From Caproicibacter sp047777415 (GTDB lineage Bacteria > Bacillota > Clostridia > Oscillospirales > Acutalibacteraceae): 64,000 nucleotides of DNA. This document shows positions 25,575 through 35,091 of the stretch, piece by piece. Within the stretch, counting starts at the first letter, position 1. Each line of letters begins with the position of its first letter. Both the position numbers and the translations under genes were made by a program. The notes under the pieces were generated by a model. That model ran no database searches, was not told the DNA's origin, and saw nothing but the letters and a program-made list of their open reading frames with translations. The stretch lies in contig JBKEEO010000001.1 of the NCBI GenBank assembly GCA_047777415.1, positions 186,001 through 250,000 on the forward strand, given 5' to 3'.

Positions 25575-27518
25575 CTATCCCGCAGCCCTTTCCCTTTTGA
25601 ATGAGTGGTAAACCTTTTTCATAGCATTCCAAATTGGTCTGGGAAAGTACTTTTTCATAAACTCCCAAAATGGCTTTGGACAATGTTTTTTCAGCCAGAA
25701 TTTTGGCCCCATTCCTTTGGACCAGTTAAACTGCATATTGGTTTGCATTTTTTGAGTCATATCCAAAAGGTTACTTGTAAAATACTTTTGGAACAGTTGA
25801 CCATTCAGTTCCCTTAGCATAAAATGAAGATTTGTCAATTCAATCTGTGCAAACTTATCTGACATAAGCCATGCGGGATAATACCCTTCATGCTGTACAA
25901 CAAAGCCATAAATTCTCTCAATAGCGTGAAGTAGGGTACCGTCATAGCCATTAGGTTCTTCCGGAAAATCTTCGTACTTCCAACCATAGTCGAACAACGT
26001 TTTCAGGGCTTTGGGTCTGAACCAAAACATTGTACCCAGGGGAGCAATGGGCTCTTTGGTCCAATAAACGTTTATATGTAGCTTCAATTTATATGCCAGG
26101 GCAAGGGTATTTTCATAATTACTTGCCCATTCCGTACCGATGATTTGATAAAAACAGCCATGATTCGGCGGAGGCGGAAACAGCATACCTAATCGCGGAT
26201 TCTTTTCAAAAGTTGCAATCACATTTTCTACAAATTCCTTACTTGCAAGATTATTTTCAAAGCATTTATAGGAAAAAGAATCTCCGTTTGCATATGGTTG
26301 TACTTGTTTTGTTTTCTTATCATGCACAAAACAAATATAATCATATTGATAAACATAAGGGGCTAAACCCACTAAAAGCGCAGATACATCACGTCCCCGA
26401 TTATCAATCAGTAGAACTTTGCAATTTTTAAATGGTAGACTTTTTAATTTTCCTTCAATAATTTTTTTCGTGTCCTCGCGAGGAGTTGTAATGATGAGAT
26501 CAGCGTTATCCGGCATAGAACGAGCGTACTTTAAGCAGTAATCAACCAAATCCGGATAATACAAATGCATCATCAATGCAATTTTTTTATTTTTTACTGT
26601 TTTGCACGGAATGGTATAATTTTTAGGAAGAATATAATTGAGATGCATTAAATTTTTAATATCTGCCATATTACAGGTACGCAAGATATTATCCCAAATT
26701 AAGTTAACATCATAGTCGGTATGTTCATTAATAAAATCAAAGGTATCCACGGTTGCGTTGCCCACAGTATCTGTGAGTATATCATAATAATTTTGGGAAA
26801 ATGATTTTTGCTTTATCACAGGACATTTTCGATTTATAACTAATTCACTTGACATCATCATTAAGGGATATCTGGTATAGCCCTCTAAATCGTCTGTATT
26901 AACATATACATCGGCTTTAAATCCCTTTTCTGTGAACTCTTTTGTAAAGATAACTTCAAAAAACCCAATGGCCTCAGCATACGAGTGTATTTCCGGTAAT
27001 TCACGCCACATCTTTTGGTATTCTTCGCTTACAAGCATACTGTTACGAATTACCAAAAAGCATGATTGAATATGTTCGGGAATATAATGATATTTACAAG
27101 TACCAAAACAGTCATAACTTACTTTATGATGCTTCGTAATACCCCAGAAGTCCAAATCCCTAGCGTTCATAGTATCAAACATATCCTTAAAAGGATAAAT
27201 TGGACCATACAAAGTCGAATTCACTAAAATACATTCGTCAAATTCCGACATTTTATCCCATGTAATATGTTCAATACCTTTTTTATATCCGGTGATGTCA
27301 TAGCCGGTGTTCTCACGAATCAGCAGATCATCGCATACGGACAGAAGTTTCTTCTTTCCAATTTCATTGACTGTACCGTTTACCACCACTAACAAGTAAG
27401 TTGTGTATTTTTTCAATTCAGTCAAAAAGGTAGGGACATAATCGTCGACAATCCCGTCTTTGTCATAAAACACATAAATGGCAGCTCGTTTGATATCCCC
27501 TTTATTTGTCAGTATCAT
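25575..27518 (-). CDS. rgpF: Rhamnan synthesis protein RgpF (glycosyltransferase)
   Basis: A 647-residue protein of the RgpF family (rhamnan synthesis F), known from streptococcal rhamnose-glucose polysaccharide loci as a rhamnosyltransferase that extends the backbone. The repeated family motifs are seen as ENTGYDITGYKKGIEHI in the N-terminal half and DNRGRDVSALLVGLAPYV in the second half, with ICFVHDKKTKQ after the latter. Two GT-like halves agree with the length. A Lys/Pro-rich amphipathic tail may bind the membrane. It ends 1 nt before the MBOAT start and follows the methyltransferase gene by 28 nt, all co-directional. Confidence 0.9.
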   Translation of the reverse strand: MILTNKGDIKRAAIYVFYDKDGIVDDYVPTFLTELKKYTTYLLVVVNGTVNEIGKKKLLSVCDDLLIRENTGYDITGYKKGIEHITWDKMSEFDECILVNSTLYGPIYPFKDMFDTMNARDLDFWGITKHHKVSYDCFGTCKYHYIPEHIQSCFLVIRNSMLVSEEYQKMWRELPEIHSYAEAIGFFEVIFTKEFTEKGFKADVYVNTDDLEGYTRYPLMMMSSELVINRKCPVIKQKSFSQNYYDILTDTVGNATVDTFDFINEHTDYDVNLIWDNILRTCNMADIKNLMHLNYILPKNYTIPCKTVKNKKIALMMHLYYPDLVDYCLKYARSMPDNADLIITTPREDTKKIIEGKLKSLPFKNCKVLLIDNRGRDVSALLVGLAPYVYQYDYICFVHDKKTKQVQPYANGDSFSYKCFENNLASKEFVENVIATFEKNPRLGMLFPPPPNHGCFYQIIGTEWASNYENTLALAYKLKLHINVYWTKEPIAPLGTMFWFRPKALKTLFDYGWKYEDFPEEPNGYDGTLLHAIERIYGFVVQHEGYYPAWLMSDKFAQIELTNLHFMLRELNGQLFQKYFTSNLLDMTQKMQTNMQFNWSKGMGPKFWLKKHCPKPFWEFMKKYFPRPIWNAMKKVYHSFKRERAAG

Positions 27519-27546
27519 TCCCTATTCTCCCCTAAAGCAGATAATT

Positions 27547-29181
27547 TTAATCTTTCCGTAAAAATTTGGTAATCCTCCACGAAAAAGAATTTTCCATGGA
27601 TAATATTTGTCTTTGCAACTCGGATACTTTTGCCTTTAAATGTTGATTTTCATCTGCATATTTTTCAAGTTCACTTATTTTTTCACACTTTTCCAGAATA
27701 GTACTCTGTTTTTCTGCATCGCTCTTTTGATACCCCTCAAGTGCAATATTTAGTTCTCTAACCTGACTGGCATGACGCTGTAAATTTTGTTCCAGTTCCT
27801 CGATATACCGGTCTTTCGCCGCAAGCTGTTCTTGTTTTTGAATTTCTGCGTTTTGGTACCCTTCCAACGCAGCATTTAATTCTTTCACCTTACTGGCATG
27901 ACGCTGTAAATTTTGCTCTAATTCCTCAATATACCGGTCTTTCGCCGCAAGTTGTTCTTGTTTTTGAATTTCTGCGTTTTGGTACCCTTCCAGCGCAGCA
28001 TTTAACTCTCGCACCTTACTGGCATGGCGCTGTAAATTTTGCTCTAATTCCTCAATATACCGGTCTTTCGCCGCAAGCTGTTGTTGTGCTTGAATCTCTG
28101 CGTTTTGGTACCCTTCGAGGGCGGCATTTAATTCTCGTACCTTACTGGCATGGTACTGCAAATTCTGCTCCAGTTCATCTATATACTGATTTTTCTTCTG
28201 GATAATTTCATAATTTTTCTTGTCATTGCTTATATGTGAATCAATCTGTTGATGAAGCAAATTGATCTTCTCTTCGTAAAAAAGACGCTCCCCTTCTACC
28301 AGTTGTATTTTCGGCAGATCCATGCAAATTTCTTTTAACGTCTTGCCTAATATTTCCACAACATCGTTAGGAGTTTCATTAAGTAATGATTTAAGTTTCT
28401 TGGGCTCTTGCTTGCTATTGATTTTTTTTAGCTCAAACAAAATCTGTAATCCATTATGATTTTCACACCGCTCGAAAATGGAATAAAGCTCACGATATTG
28501 CGTTTTGATTTTATGAAGATATTCATTTTCATAAAACGTTGCGCCCAAATATTCACAATCAAATTTAATGCTTTTAAAATGATCATTAATTTGCGCAATC
28601 CACTGGACAAAAGAATTTTTTGTAAAAAATTTTAAATGTGTATTATCCAGAATCCCCATATCGGAATAATTGAATCTTCCATTGATTAAATTTAATATGA
28701 TATCCATATGGGCTATATTTGGTACACTGACAAGAACTACGCCGCCTTCTTTGAGCAAAGCTGCATATTGACATAAGGCGGCGGTGGGATCCACAAGATG
28801 TTCAAGCACATCGGATAGGATAATAACATCAACACTTGAAACCACGCTCAATAAACGGTGGTATTCCGGAGTGTTTTTATTTGTCAAGTCCATGACAAAT
28901 ACTTCTTTATAGCATCCTGTTTTCCTGGCACATTCAGCAGCCTGCTTGTCCATTTCTATTCCATAAACGGTGCAATCCCGTTTATGCAATGCTTTACCAA
29001 AATTCCCCTGGCCACAACCAATGTCTAAAACCACAGATTGATTTTTAATTCTTTCTGTTAGAATAAAAAGATTATTTAACCCCTTTGTGGTTTCTATATC
29101 AAAATCTTCGGTATAGTATTTGTTTTGACTTTCTGATGCAGGCGTAAAAAACTTATTTATTTTACCATTGGCCAGTTCCAT
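27547..29181 (-). CDS. SAM methyltransferase with a four-unit coiled-coil tandem repeat (possible glycan chain terminator and ruler)
   Basis: Residues about 1-245 of 544 are a class I SAM-dependent methyltransferase, with motif I VVLDIGCGQGNFG near 50-62 and the later VDVIILSDVLEHL. Residues about 300-530 are a long charged coiled coil. Within it, four near-identical 42-residue units (328-369, 370-411, 412-453, 454-495, core YIEELEQNLQRHASKV) run head to tail; 42 is exactly six heptads. Family knowledge: E. coli WbdD caps polymannose by methylation and uses its coiled coil as a length ruler. The same role here is inference from the fusion and from the adjacent Wzm/Wzt exporter. GAGGTG precedes the ATG at 29181. 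Confidence 0.8.
   Translation of the reverse strand: MELANGKINKFFTPASESQNKYYTEDFDIETTKGLNNLFILTERIKNQSVVLDIGCGQGNFGKALHKRDCTVYGIEMDKQAAECARKTGCYKEVFVMDLTNKNTPEYHRLLSVVSSVDVIILSDVLEHLVDPTAALCQYAALLKEGGVVLVSVPNIAHMDIILNLINGRFNYSDMGILDNTHLKFFTKNSFVQWIAQINDHFKSIKFDCEYLGATFYENEYLHKIKTQYRELYSIFERCENHNGLQILFELKKINSKQEPKKLKSLLNETPNDVVEILGKTLKEICMDLPKIQLVEGERLFYEEKINLLHQQIDSHISNDKKNYEIIQKKNQYIDELEQNLQYHASKVRELNAALEGYQNAEIQAQQQLAAKDRYIEELEQNLQRHASKVRELNAALEGYQNAEIQKQEQLAAKDRYIEELEQNLQRHASKVKELNAALEGYQNAEIQKQEQLAAKDRYIEELEQNLQRHASQVRELNIALEGYQKSDAEKQSTILEKCEKISELEKYADENQHLKAKVSELQRQILSMENSFSWRITKFLRKD
27697..28200 (-). repeat. 126-bp coding tandem repeat, four copies
   Basis: DNA encoding the coiled-coil units above: four consecutive 126-bp units, the outer ones more diverged (the first has Tyr for Arg and Asn for Asp changes, the last decays after about 32 codons). 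High identity of the two inner units suggests recent duplication and possible copy-number change by recombination or slippage. Confidence 0.88.
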
Positions 29182-29189
29182 AATGCACC

Positions 29190-30026
29190 TCATTTAAAAT
29201 TGCACATGATTTTTTGAATTTTGGTATTGTCACCCCAAATTGCCGGCGAATCGTATGGCCTGTCCGGAAAAGCGCCATAGTTTAATCTTATTTTAAAATT
29301 ATGTTCGCGTATAAATGTTTCAACTTTATCTGCAAGACTGATCGGCTGTCCCGTGCAGCAATTAATAATACCATCAATCTCAGTCTGCATGACAGCAGCT
29401 GCAATCATCTGGGCAAGATCGTCCACCTTGATAAAATCGTATTTATTTTTCCCAGTATTAAAAGGAAATTGTGTTTGTCCCGCTTTTTCCGCCTGGATTA
29501 TTTTGGCGAAGATAGAATGATTCCGTTCATCATCACCATAGATGTAATAGGCACGCAGCCATTGCCAAATAACACCTCTATCCTTCAGCATCAGCTGTGT
29601 GCTGCGCCGAAGTGCATCCTTGGCAATGCCATACATGGTAATGGGATTGCATGGAGTATTCTCATCAACCGCCCCCTCGTAATAGCCTATTTCATGCATG
29701 GTCCCCATCACCGCTATTTGTTTTAAGCCTCTGTCAGTCATATTTTTAATAAACTCATAATGCTTATATAAACATCTCAAATGTTCATCTGAATTATGTA
29801 CAAAGCCGTCTTTCCATGCCATATGGATACATGCGTCCGGAGAGCCTAGCTCACTAAAAATATTAGGATTACCTGAAAAAATATCCTTGTTTATGATCTT
29901 AGCTCTGCTGTCTATTCCATCTGTAAACAAATCCACCGCAACTACATTGGCACCCATATCCAGTAAAGCAGTTACAACATGCCTGCCAATGTACCCGCCC
30001 GCACCGGTAACTAATATCTTTTTCAA
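29190..30026 (-). CDS. NAD-dependent sugar epimerase/dehydratase (extended SDR)
   Basis: Nucleotide-sugar modifying enzyme of 278 residues. It has the Rossmann motif VTGAGGYIGRHVV at residues 6-18, an Asp after beta-2 (VDLF) favouring NAD(H), and the catalytic Tyr-x3-Lys as YGIAKDA. The upstream Ser/Thr position is MGTMHEIGYYEG. The substrate is not clear; a UDP- or dTDP-linked hexose feeding the polysaccharide is likely. Its TGA overlaps the first ATG of the methyltransferase frame (ATGA), and it follows wzt by 18 nt. The protein is somewhat shorter than GalE or RmlB, fitting a reductase/epimerase of the WcaG type. Confidence 0.85.
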   Translation of the reverse strand: MKKILVTGAGGYIGRHVVTALLDMGANVVAVDLFTDGIDSRAKIINKDIFSGNPNIFSELGSPDACIHMAWKDGFVHNSDEHLRCLYKHYEFIKNMTDRGLKQIAVMGTMHEIGYYEGAVDENTPCNPITMYGIAKDALRRSTQLMLKDRGVIWQWLRAYYIYGDDERNHSIFAKIIQAEKAGQTQFPFNTGKNKYDFIKVDDLAQMIAAAVMQTEIDGIINCCTGQPISLADKVETFIREHNFKIRLNYGAFPDRPYDSPAIWGDNTKIQKIMCNFK

Positions 30027-30044
30027 TTTATTTTCCCTCCATAA

Positions 30045-30770
30045 TCAGATTGAGTTAATATATGCATTACAAACTTCTTTTGCAGGTCCGGTCAATTTCA
30101 CTTTCCCCTTGTCAAGCCACAATACCGTAGTGCACATATCTGATAATGTTTTTACATCATGGGAAACATAGATGACCGTTGTTCCCCCGGTCATCAATTC
30201 TTTCATCCGAGCATAACTCTTTTTTTGAAAGGCAAGATCCCCAACGGATAAAATTTCATCCACAATCAAAACATCGGGGACGACAATGGTTGAAACCGCA
30301 AAAGCAAGCCTGGCGACCATACCGGAGGAAAAATATTTTACAGCAATATTTTTAAAATCCCATAGTTCTGAGAAGTCAAATATATCTGCAACCTTAGAAT
30401 CAATAAACTTTTTACTGTACCCTAAAACCGCTCCGCCAAGATAGATATTTTCGAGTGCAGATAGTTCAAAGTCAAAACCGGTTCCAAGTTCAACCATGGG
30501 GGCTATGGTACCATTCACCTGTACTTTGCCGCTTGTCGGTTTCATGATGCCTGCTAAAATTTTAAGTAACGTTGACTTTCCCGCGCCGTTACTACCAATG
30601 ATTCCAAATATTTCACCTTTTTTTACATGGAGGCTCACCCCATCCAACGCACGGAACATCTTTTTTTCCTTGTATTCATCTTCCACTTTCGCAAAAAGAC
30701 GTTCCTTCAGTGTGCGCACTTTCCCGCGGTTCAAATCAAATTCCATTACAATATTATCAGCAGTTACCAT
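30045..30770 (-). CDS. wzt: ABC polysaccharide exporter ATP-binding protein (Wzt/RgpD type)
   Basis: ATPase (241 residues) powering export of a finished lipid-linked polysaccharide. The Walker A is GIIGSNGAGKSTLL (Lys65), the signature region YFSSGMVARLAFAV and the Walker B VVPDVLIVDEIL; EKKMFRALDGVSLHVKKGE is the usual start of this subfamily. There is no C-terminal carbohydrate-binding domain such as E. coli O9a Wzt has, so recognition of a capped chain end would have to occur by other means. It follows the Wzm gene by 14 nt. It is typical of rhamnan (RgpD) and teichoic acid (TagH) exporters. Confidence 0.94.
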   Translation of the reverse strand: MVTADNIVMEFDLNRGKVRTLKERLFAKVEDEYKEKKMFRALDGVSLHVKKGEIFGIIGSNGAGKSTLLKILAGIMKPTSGKVQVNGTIAPMVELGTGFDFELSALENIYLGGAVLGYSKKFIDSKVADIFDFSELWDFKNIAVKYFSSGMVARLAFAVSTIVVPDVLIVDEILSVGDLAFQKKSYARMKELMTGGTTVIYVSHDVKTLSDMCTTVLWLDKGKVKLTGPAKEVCNAYINSI

Positions 30771-30784
30771 TTTGCACTCCTAAT

Positions 30785-31564
30785 TTAGGTATAATAGATA
30801 AATTTATCTTGGTTTTTTACAAATATGATGCCACCTACTATGAACATTCCTACCGCCCACAAAGCACAGTACAAAAAACTTTCTCCTGTTGGCACTTTTG
30901 AATAAAGCGTAATTTGCCTTAAAAAATCAATGAATATATAAAGAGGATTTGCTTTAAATATCGGGAGCAAATTTTCGGGTATTACATTTAATGGGTATAA
31001 GATTGGTGTCGAATACATCCAAATGGTTATAATGACACCGTACAAGTATTGCGTATCTCTGAAAAAAACCTGCGAAACAGAAAGGACAAACGACATGCCT
31101 GCGCAAAATACCAGAACACACACTAAAACATATGGAATGATAAAATATCCTGCCCATATTTTTATGCCCATAAAGCTACCCAAAAAAATAAAAACTACCA
31201 AGGATATGACTAAATTGATAGCACTGGAAAGAGTTTTGGATAGCGGTAGGATAAATTTTGGAAAATATACTTTCGTTATCAATCCGAAATTATAGACAAT
31301 TGATCCGATAGCTGCACTTGTGGCTTCCGCATAAAAATTAAAAATGACTAAACCTGAAAGCAAATACATCTTATAATTATCAACGGCGCGAAAAACTTGG
31401 CTGAACACAATACTGAGAACAATCATATTCAGCAACGGATTTAGCACACTCCATAAAACGCCTAAAATGCTTCCCCGATATTTAATTTTGAAATCCCGCC
31501 TTACAAGCTGGGCCAACAGAAATGAAAATCGCCTCATGGACAATATTTTTTTGATTAGATTCAC
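30785..31564 (-). CDS. wzm: ABC polysaccharide exporter permease (Wzm/RgpC type)
   Basis: Membrane subunit (about 259 residues, six helices) of the exporter that carries lipid-linked rhamnan across the membrane. The start RRDFKIKYRGSILGVLWSVL followed by PLLNMIVLSIVF is the ABC-2 polysaccharide export signature, and later TPILYPLNVIP and NPLYIFIDFLRQ fit. The frame is open from a TTG at 31600 overlapping rmlD by 14 nt, but AGGAAGG before the GTG at 31564 marks a better start. It works with the wzt product just downstream. Confidence 0.92.
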   Translation of the reverse strand: MNLIKKILSMRRFSFLLAQLVRRDFKIKYRGSILGVLWSVLNPLLNMIVLSIVFSQVFRAVDNYKMYLLSGLVIFNFYAEATSAAIGSIVYNFGLITKVYFPKFILPLSKTLSSAINLVISLVVFIFLGSFMGIKIWAGYFIIPYVLVCVLVFCAGMSFVLSVSQVFFRDTQYLYGVIITIWMYSTPILYPLNVIPENLLPIFKANPLYIFIDFLRQITLYSKVPTGESFLYCALWAVGMFIVGGIIFVKNQDKFIYYT

Positions 31565-31586
31565 ACTCTCAACCTTCCTGATTTTG

Positions 31587-32435
31587 CTATCTTGTGCCAA
31601 TCTGCTTTAAAAACCTTTTCAGCCCATCCTGCCAATCCGGCAATTTATAAAATCCTTCTTTTAAAAGTTTTTCCTTTGAAAGGCGTGAATTTTTTGGCCG
31701 CACGGCTTTTGTTGGATACTCTGAACTTTTGATGGGAATGACCTTACAGGAAAGCTGCGATTGCTTTATAATCTCCTTCGCAAACTCTGCCCACGAACAA
31801 AAGCCTTCATTTGTCGCATGATAAATTCCATATTTTTCATTTTGTGCCATGTTGACAAGTAGCGGCGCTAGATCCGCTGTATATGTCGGACTTCCGACTT
31901 GGTCGTAAACCACCGTAATCTCTTTCCTTGCTTTGGCTAAATTTAATATTGTTCTAACGAAATTTTTTCCGGACTCACCAAAAAGCCAGGAGGTACGGAC
32001 GATATAATATCGGTCCAGTAATTCCATGACGACCTTTTCCCCATCCGCTTTTGATTTGCCGTATACGGACAATGGACCCACGGCATCTTCCGTGTCATAT
32101 ATTCCTGGTTTTTCGCCATCGAACACATAATCCGTACTGATATACAACATTTTTGCACCGACCCTTTTACAGGCCAATGCAACATTTTGTGTTCCTTCCA
32201 CGTTGACAGCACGGCATAACTCCTCGTTTTCCTCAGCTTGGTCTACACTGTCATATGCCGCACAATGAATAACAGCATCTGGATGGTGCAAAGTTATGAA
32301 ATCATCAACCGCGACGCGTTCCGTAACGTCAAGTTCACTGTGGGATGCACCAATGCAGGTTATTCCTGTTTTTTTGCAATAAGTTGTAATATCGTGCCCC
32401 AGTTGTCCTTTTGCACCCGTAATTAATAATTTCAT
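31587..32435 (-). CDS. rmlD: dTDP-4-dehydrorhamnose reductase RmlD
   Basis: Last enzyme of dTDP-L-rhamnose synthesis, reducing dTDP-4-dehydrorhamnose with NAD(P)H in the cytoplasm. At 282 residues it has normal length. The Rossmann motif GAKGQLGHDI is at residues 7-16, the SDR Thr/Tyr/Lys set appears in YISTDYVFDG and YGKSKADGEKV, and the C-terminus RPKNSRLSKEKL is typical of RmlD. AGGAG precedes the ATG at 32435. A 160-nt gap to rmlB suggests an extra promoter or processing site there. It is followed directly by the exporter genes. Confidence 0.95.
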   Translation of the reverse strand: MKLLITGAKGQLGHDITTYCKKTGITCIGASHSELDVTERVAVDDFITLHHPDAVIHCAAYDSVDQAEENEELCRAVNVEGTQNVALACKRVGAKMLYISTDYVFDGEKPGIYDTEDAVGPLSVYGKSKADGEKVVMELLDRYYIVRTSWLFGESGKNFVRTILNLAKARKEITVVYDQVGSPTYTADLAPLLVNMAQNEKYGIYHATNEGFCSWAEFAKEIIKQSQLSCKVIPIKSSEYPTKAVRPKNSRLSKEKLLKEGFYKLPDWQDGLKRFLKQIGTR

Positions 32436-32595
32436 ATAACTCTCCTTACGCTGCCATTACTTTTATTTTAAGAAAACAAGAAAAATAGAGGCGATTTGCC
32501 GCATATGAAATTATATAAAGTCATCATACATTTCTATTGCTATATCTTATGTTCAGCAAACCATTCTATTCCATAGAATCCATTTACATCAAATA

Positions 32596-33615
32596 CTACC
32601 GACGCGCATACATTCTATCGTAATAGTCCTGATATTCTCCCTTGAGAATATGTTCCCACCACGGCTTGTTTTTTAAATACCATTCTATAGTCCTTTTAAT
32701 CCCGTCGTCAAATGCCGTAGTCGGTTCCCAGCCAAGTTCTTTTTGAATCTTAGTGGGGTCAATCGCATAGCGCCTGTCATGTCCCGGACGGTCAGTGACA
32801 AATTGAATCAAGCTTTCCGGTTTTCCAAGTTCACGAAGTATGGCTTTGACCACTTGCAAATTGGTGCGTTCGTTATGACCGCCGATATTGTAGACCTCTC
32901 CCTCTCGTCCTTTGTGCATGATGAGGTCAATCGCGCGGCAGTGATCTTCCACATAGAGCCAGTCGCGCACATTTTCTCCTTTGCCATAAACAGGGAGAGG
33001 CTTATTATTCAGTGCGTTTGCTATCATCAGAGGAATTAATTTTTCCGGAAAATGGTATGGACCATAATTATTGGAACAGCGTGAAATCGTAACCGGCAAA
33101 TGGAACGTACGGTGATAGGACAAAACCAGAAGATCCGCGGATGCCTTGGAGGCCGAATACGGGCTGGAAGTATGCAGTGGTGTCTCCTCTGTAAAAAAGA
33201 GATCCGGCCGATCCAAAGGCAAGTCCCCATACACTTCATCGGTTGATACCTGATGAAAACGCTGAATTCCGTATTTGCGGCACGCGTCCATCAGCACACC
33301 GGTACCTAAAATATTGGTACGCAAAAACAGCCCCGGATTTTCAATGGAACGGTCCACATGGCTTTCCGCGGCAAAATTCACGACAATATCCGGTTTTTCA
33401 ATTTCAAACAGAGCGTATACTTCATCCCGATTTGCAATATCCCCTTTTACAAAAGTAAAGTTGGGGTTCTCCATGACATCTTGCAGTGTTTCCAAATTTC
33501 CCGCATAAGTCAACGCATCGTAACAAATCACTTGATCATCAGGATGCGTGTTAAGCATATAATGGACAAAATTTCCTCCGATAAACCCGGCTCCTCCGGT
33601 GACTACTATTTTCAT
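32596..33615 (-). CDS. rmlB: dTDP-glucose 4,6-dehydratase RmlB
   Basis: NAD-dependent dehydratase (339 residues) forming dTDP-4-keto-6-deoxyglucose, step two of the rhamnose pathway. Visible marks are the Rossmann motif TGGAGFIGGNFV at residues 6-17, AAESHVDRSI, the catalytic STDEVYGDL, and Tyr-x3-Lys in PYSASKASAD. NNYGPYHFPEKLIP and GENVRDWLYVEDH are highly conserved RmlB segments. It starts 4 nt after the rmlC stop. Length and motifs are complete with no damage, so dTDP-rhamnose supply should be functional. Confidence 0.97.
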   Translation of the reverse strand: MKIVVTGGAGFIGGNFVHYMLNTHPDDQVICYDALTYAGNLETLQDVMENPNFTFVKGDIANRDEVYALFEIEKPDIVVNFAAESHVDRSIENPGLFLRTNILGTGVLMDACRKYGIQRFHQVSTDEVYGDLPLDRPDLFFTEETPLHTSSPYSASKASADLLVLSYHRTFHLPVTISRCSNNYGPYHFPEKLIPLMIANALNNKPLPVYGKGENVRDWLYVEDHCRAIDLIMHKGREGEVYNIGGHNERTNLQVVKAILRELGKPESLIQFVTDRPGHDRRYAIDPTKIQKELGWEPTTAFDDGIKRTIEWYLKNKPWWEHILKGEYQDYYDRMYARR

Positions 33616-33619
33616 ATTC

Positions 33620-34177
33620 TTACCTCACATATACAAAATCAACATCACTTTCTGACAGCAGCGGTGCTTTTTTATCCTTCTCCGATAAAATCGGATTTTC
33701 AATGTTCCAATTTATCCCTATTTCAGGGTCATTCCACCGAATATTCCGGTCGGAGGCTGGAGCATAATAGTTATCCGCTTTATACATAAATTCCACATCA
33801 TCTGTCAGAGTAAGGAACGCATGTGCAAATCCACGTGGAATCAAAAATTGCCGTTTGTTCTCCGCGGAGAGCTCCACCCCTGTCCATTTTTTATAAGTGG
33901 GTGAACCTTTTCGTAAATCTACCGCTACATCATAAACTGCGCCGCGTGTACAGCGTACAAGCTTTGCCTGCGAATCCTTCCCTTTTTGGAAATGCAAGCC
34001 GCGGAGAGTTCCTTTTTTTGCAGAATACGAATGGTTGTCCTGCACAAATCTATAAAAAAGCCCCACCTCTTCCATTCTCCTCTGAGACCAACTTTCCATA
34101 AACCAACCACGGTTATCGCCAAATACTTGTGGCTCCAGTATGTAAACATCTAAAACATCTGTTTTAATAACTTTCAT
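33620..34177 (-). CDS. rmlC: dTDP-4-dehydrorhamnose 3,5-epimerase RmlC
   Basis: Cupin-fold epimerase (185 residues) converting the keto intermediate to the L-lyxo form. The catalytic region reads GTLRGLHFQKGKDSQAKLVR with the active-site His, followed by GAVYDVAVDLRKGSPTYKKW; PRGFAHAFLTLTDDVEFMYK gives the second conserved block. GAGACTTC-type weak ribosome site before the ATG at 34177, with 11 nt to rmlA, suggests coupling. The position between rmlA and rmlB is common in Firmicutes. Confidence 0.96.
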   Translation of the reverse strand: MKVIKTDVLDVYILEPQVFGDNRGWFMESWSQRRMEEVGLFYRFVQDNHSYSAKKGTLRGLHFQKGKDSQAKLVRCTRGAVYDVAVDLRKGSPTYKKWTGVELSAENKRQFLIPRGFAHAFLTLTDDVEFMYKADNYYAPASDRNIRWNDPEIGINWNIENPILSEKDKKAPLLSESDVDFVYVR

Positions 34178-34188
34178 TTAGAAGTCTC

Positions 34189-35067
34189 CTAATATAAAAT
34201 TTTACCTTCCGCAACTTGCTTTAAATGCATCCCGTAATCTGATTTACCGTACTTTTCCGCAGATGCCAATAATTTTTCCTTCGGTATCCATCCATTTCGG
34301 TAAGCAATTTCCTCTGGGGCAGAAATTCTGATTCCTTCTCTTGTTTCAACAACCTTAATGAATTCAGAGGCATCATTCAGCGCAGTTATTGTACCTGTAT
34401 CCAGCCACGCAAAACCACGGCCAAGCCTAACGACATTCAAACGGTCTTGTTCCAAATAGATACGGTTTAAATCAGTAATTTCCAGTTCTCCTCGTGCCGA
34501 AGGCTTTAGTGTTTTCGCATATTCGCATACGTGATGATCATAAAAGTAAAGGCCTGTAACAGCGTAATTTGATTTAGGATTTGCCGGTTTTTCCTGAATA
34601 GAAACGGCTTTTCCGTTTGCATCAAACTCCACAATTCCAAACCTTTGCGGATCCTGCACATAATACCCGAAAACGGTTGCGCCTTGAGACTGTTCGGCGG
34701 CATTTCTTAGCATTTTCACGAATCCGTTTCCGTAAAAGATATTGTCCCCCAGTATGAGCGCACAGGAATCGCCGTCAATGAATTCTTCCCCAAGCAGAAA
34801 CGCTTGCGCAAGTCCGTCCGGTGACGGCTGTTCCTTGTAGGATAAATGTATCCCGAATGCCGATCCATCCCCCAAAAGCTTTTGAAAATTCGGCAGATCA
34901 TGCGGCGTTGATATAATCAAAATATCGCGGATCCCGGCTAACATCAATGTGGAAAGCGGATAATAAATCATTGGTTTATCGTACACTGGTAAAAGCTGTT
35001 TCGACGTAACAAGTGTGAGAGGATATAACCTTGTTCCACTTCCTCCGGCCAAAATAATTCCTTTCAT
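34189..35067 (-). CDS. rmlA: Glucose-1-phosphate thymidylyltransferase RmlA
   Basis: First enzyme of the rhamnose pathway, joining dTTP and glucose-1-phosphate. At 292 residues it is full length. The nucleotidyltransferase motif GGSGTRLYPLTLVTSKQLLP starts at residue 8 and is followed by YDKPMIYYPLSTLMLAGI; LGDNIFYGNG holds a metal-binding Asp. GRGFAWLDTGT near residue 220 is also invariant. It is the first gene of the minus-strand operon, with GGGAGAG before the ATG at 35067 and a promoter candidate close upstream. It is probably feedback-controlled by dTDP-rhamnose, as in the family. Confidence 0.97.
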   Translation of the reverse strand: MKGIILAGGSGTRLYPLTLVTSKQLLPVYDKPMIYYPLSTLMLAGIRDILIISTPHDLPNFQKLLGDGSAFGIHLSYKEQPSPDGLAQAFLLGEEFIDGDSCALILGDNIFYGNGFVKMLRNAAEQSQGATVFGYYVQDPQRFGIVEFDANGKAVSIQEKPANPKSNYAVTGLYFYDHHVCEYAKTLKPSARGELEITDLNRIYLEQDRLNVVRLGRGFAWLDTGTITALNDASEFIKVVETREGIRISAPEEIAYRNGWIPKEKLLASAEKYGKSDYGMHLKQVAEGKILY

Positions 35068-35091
35068 ATTCTCTCCCTATCTCTATCTCAT

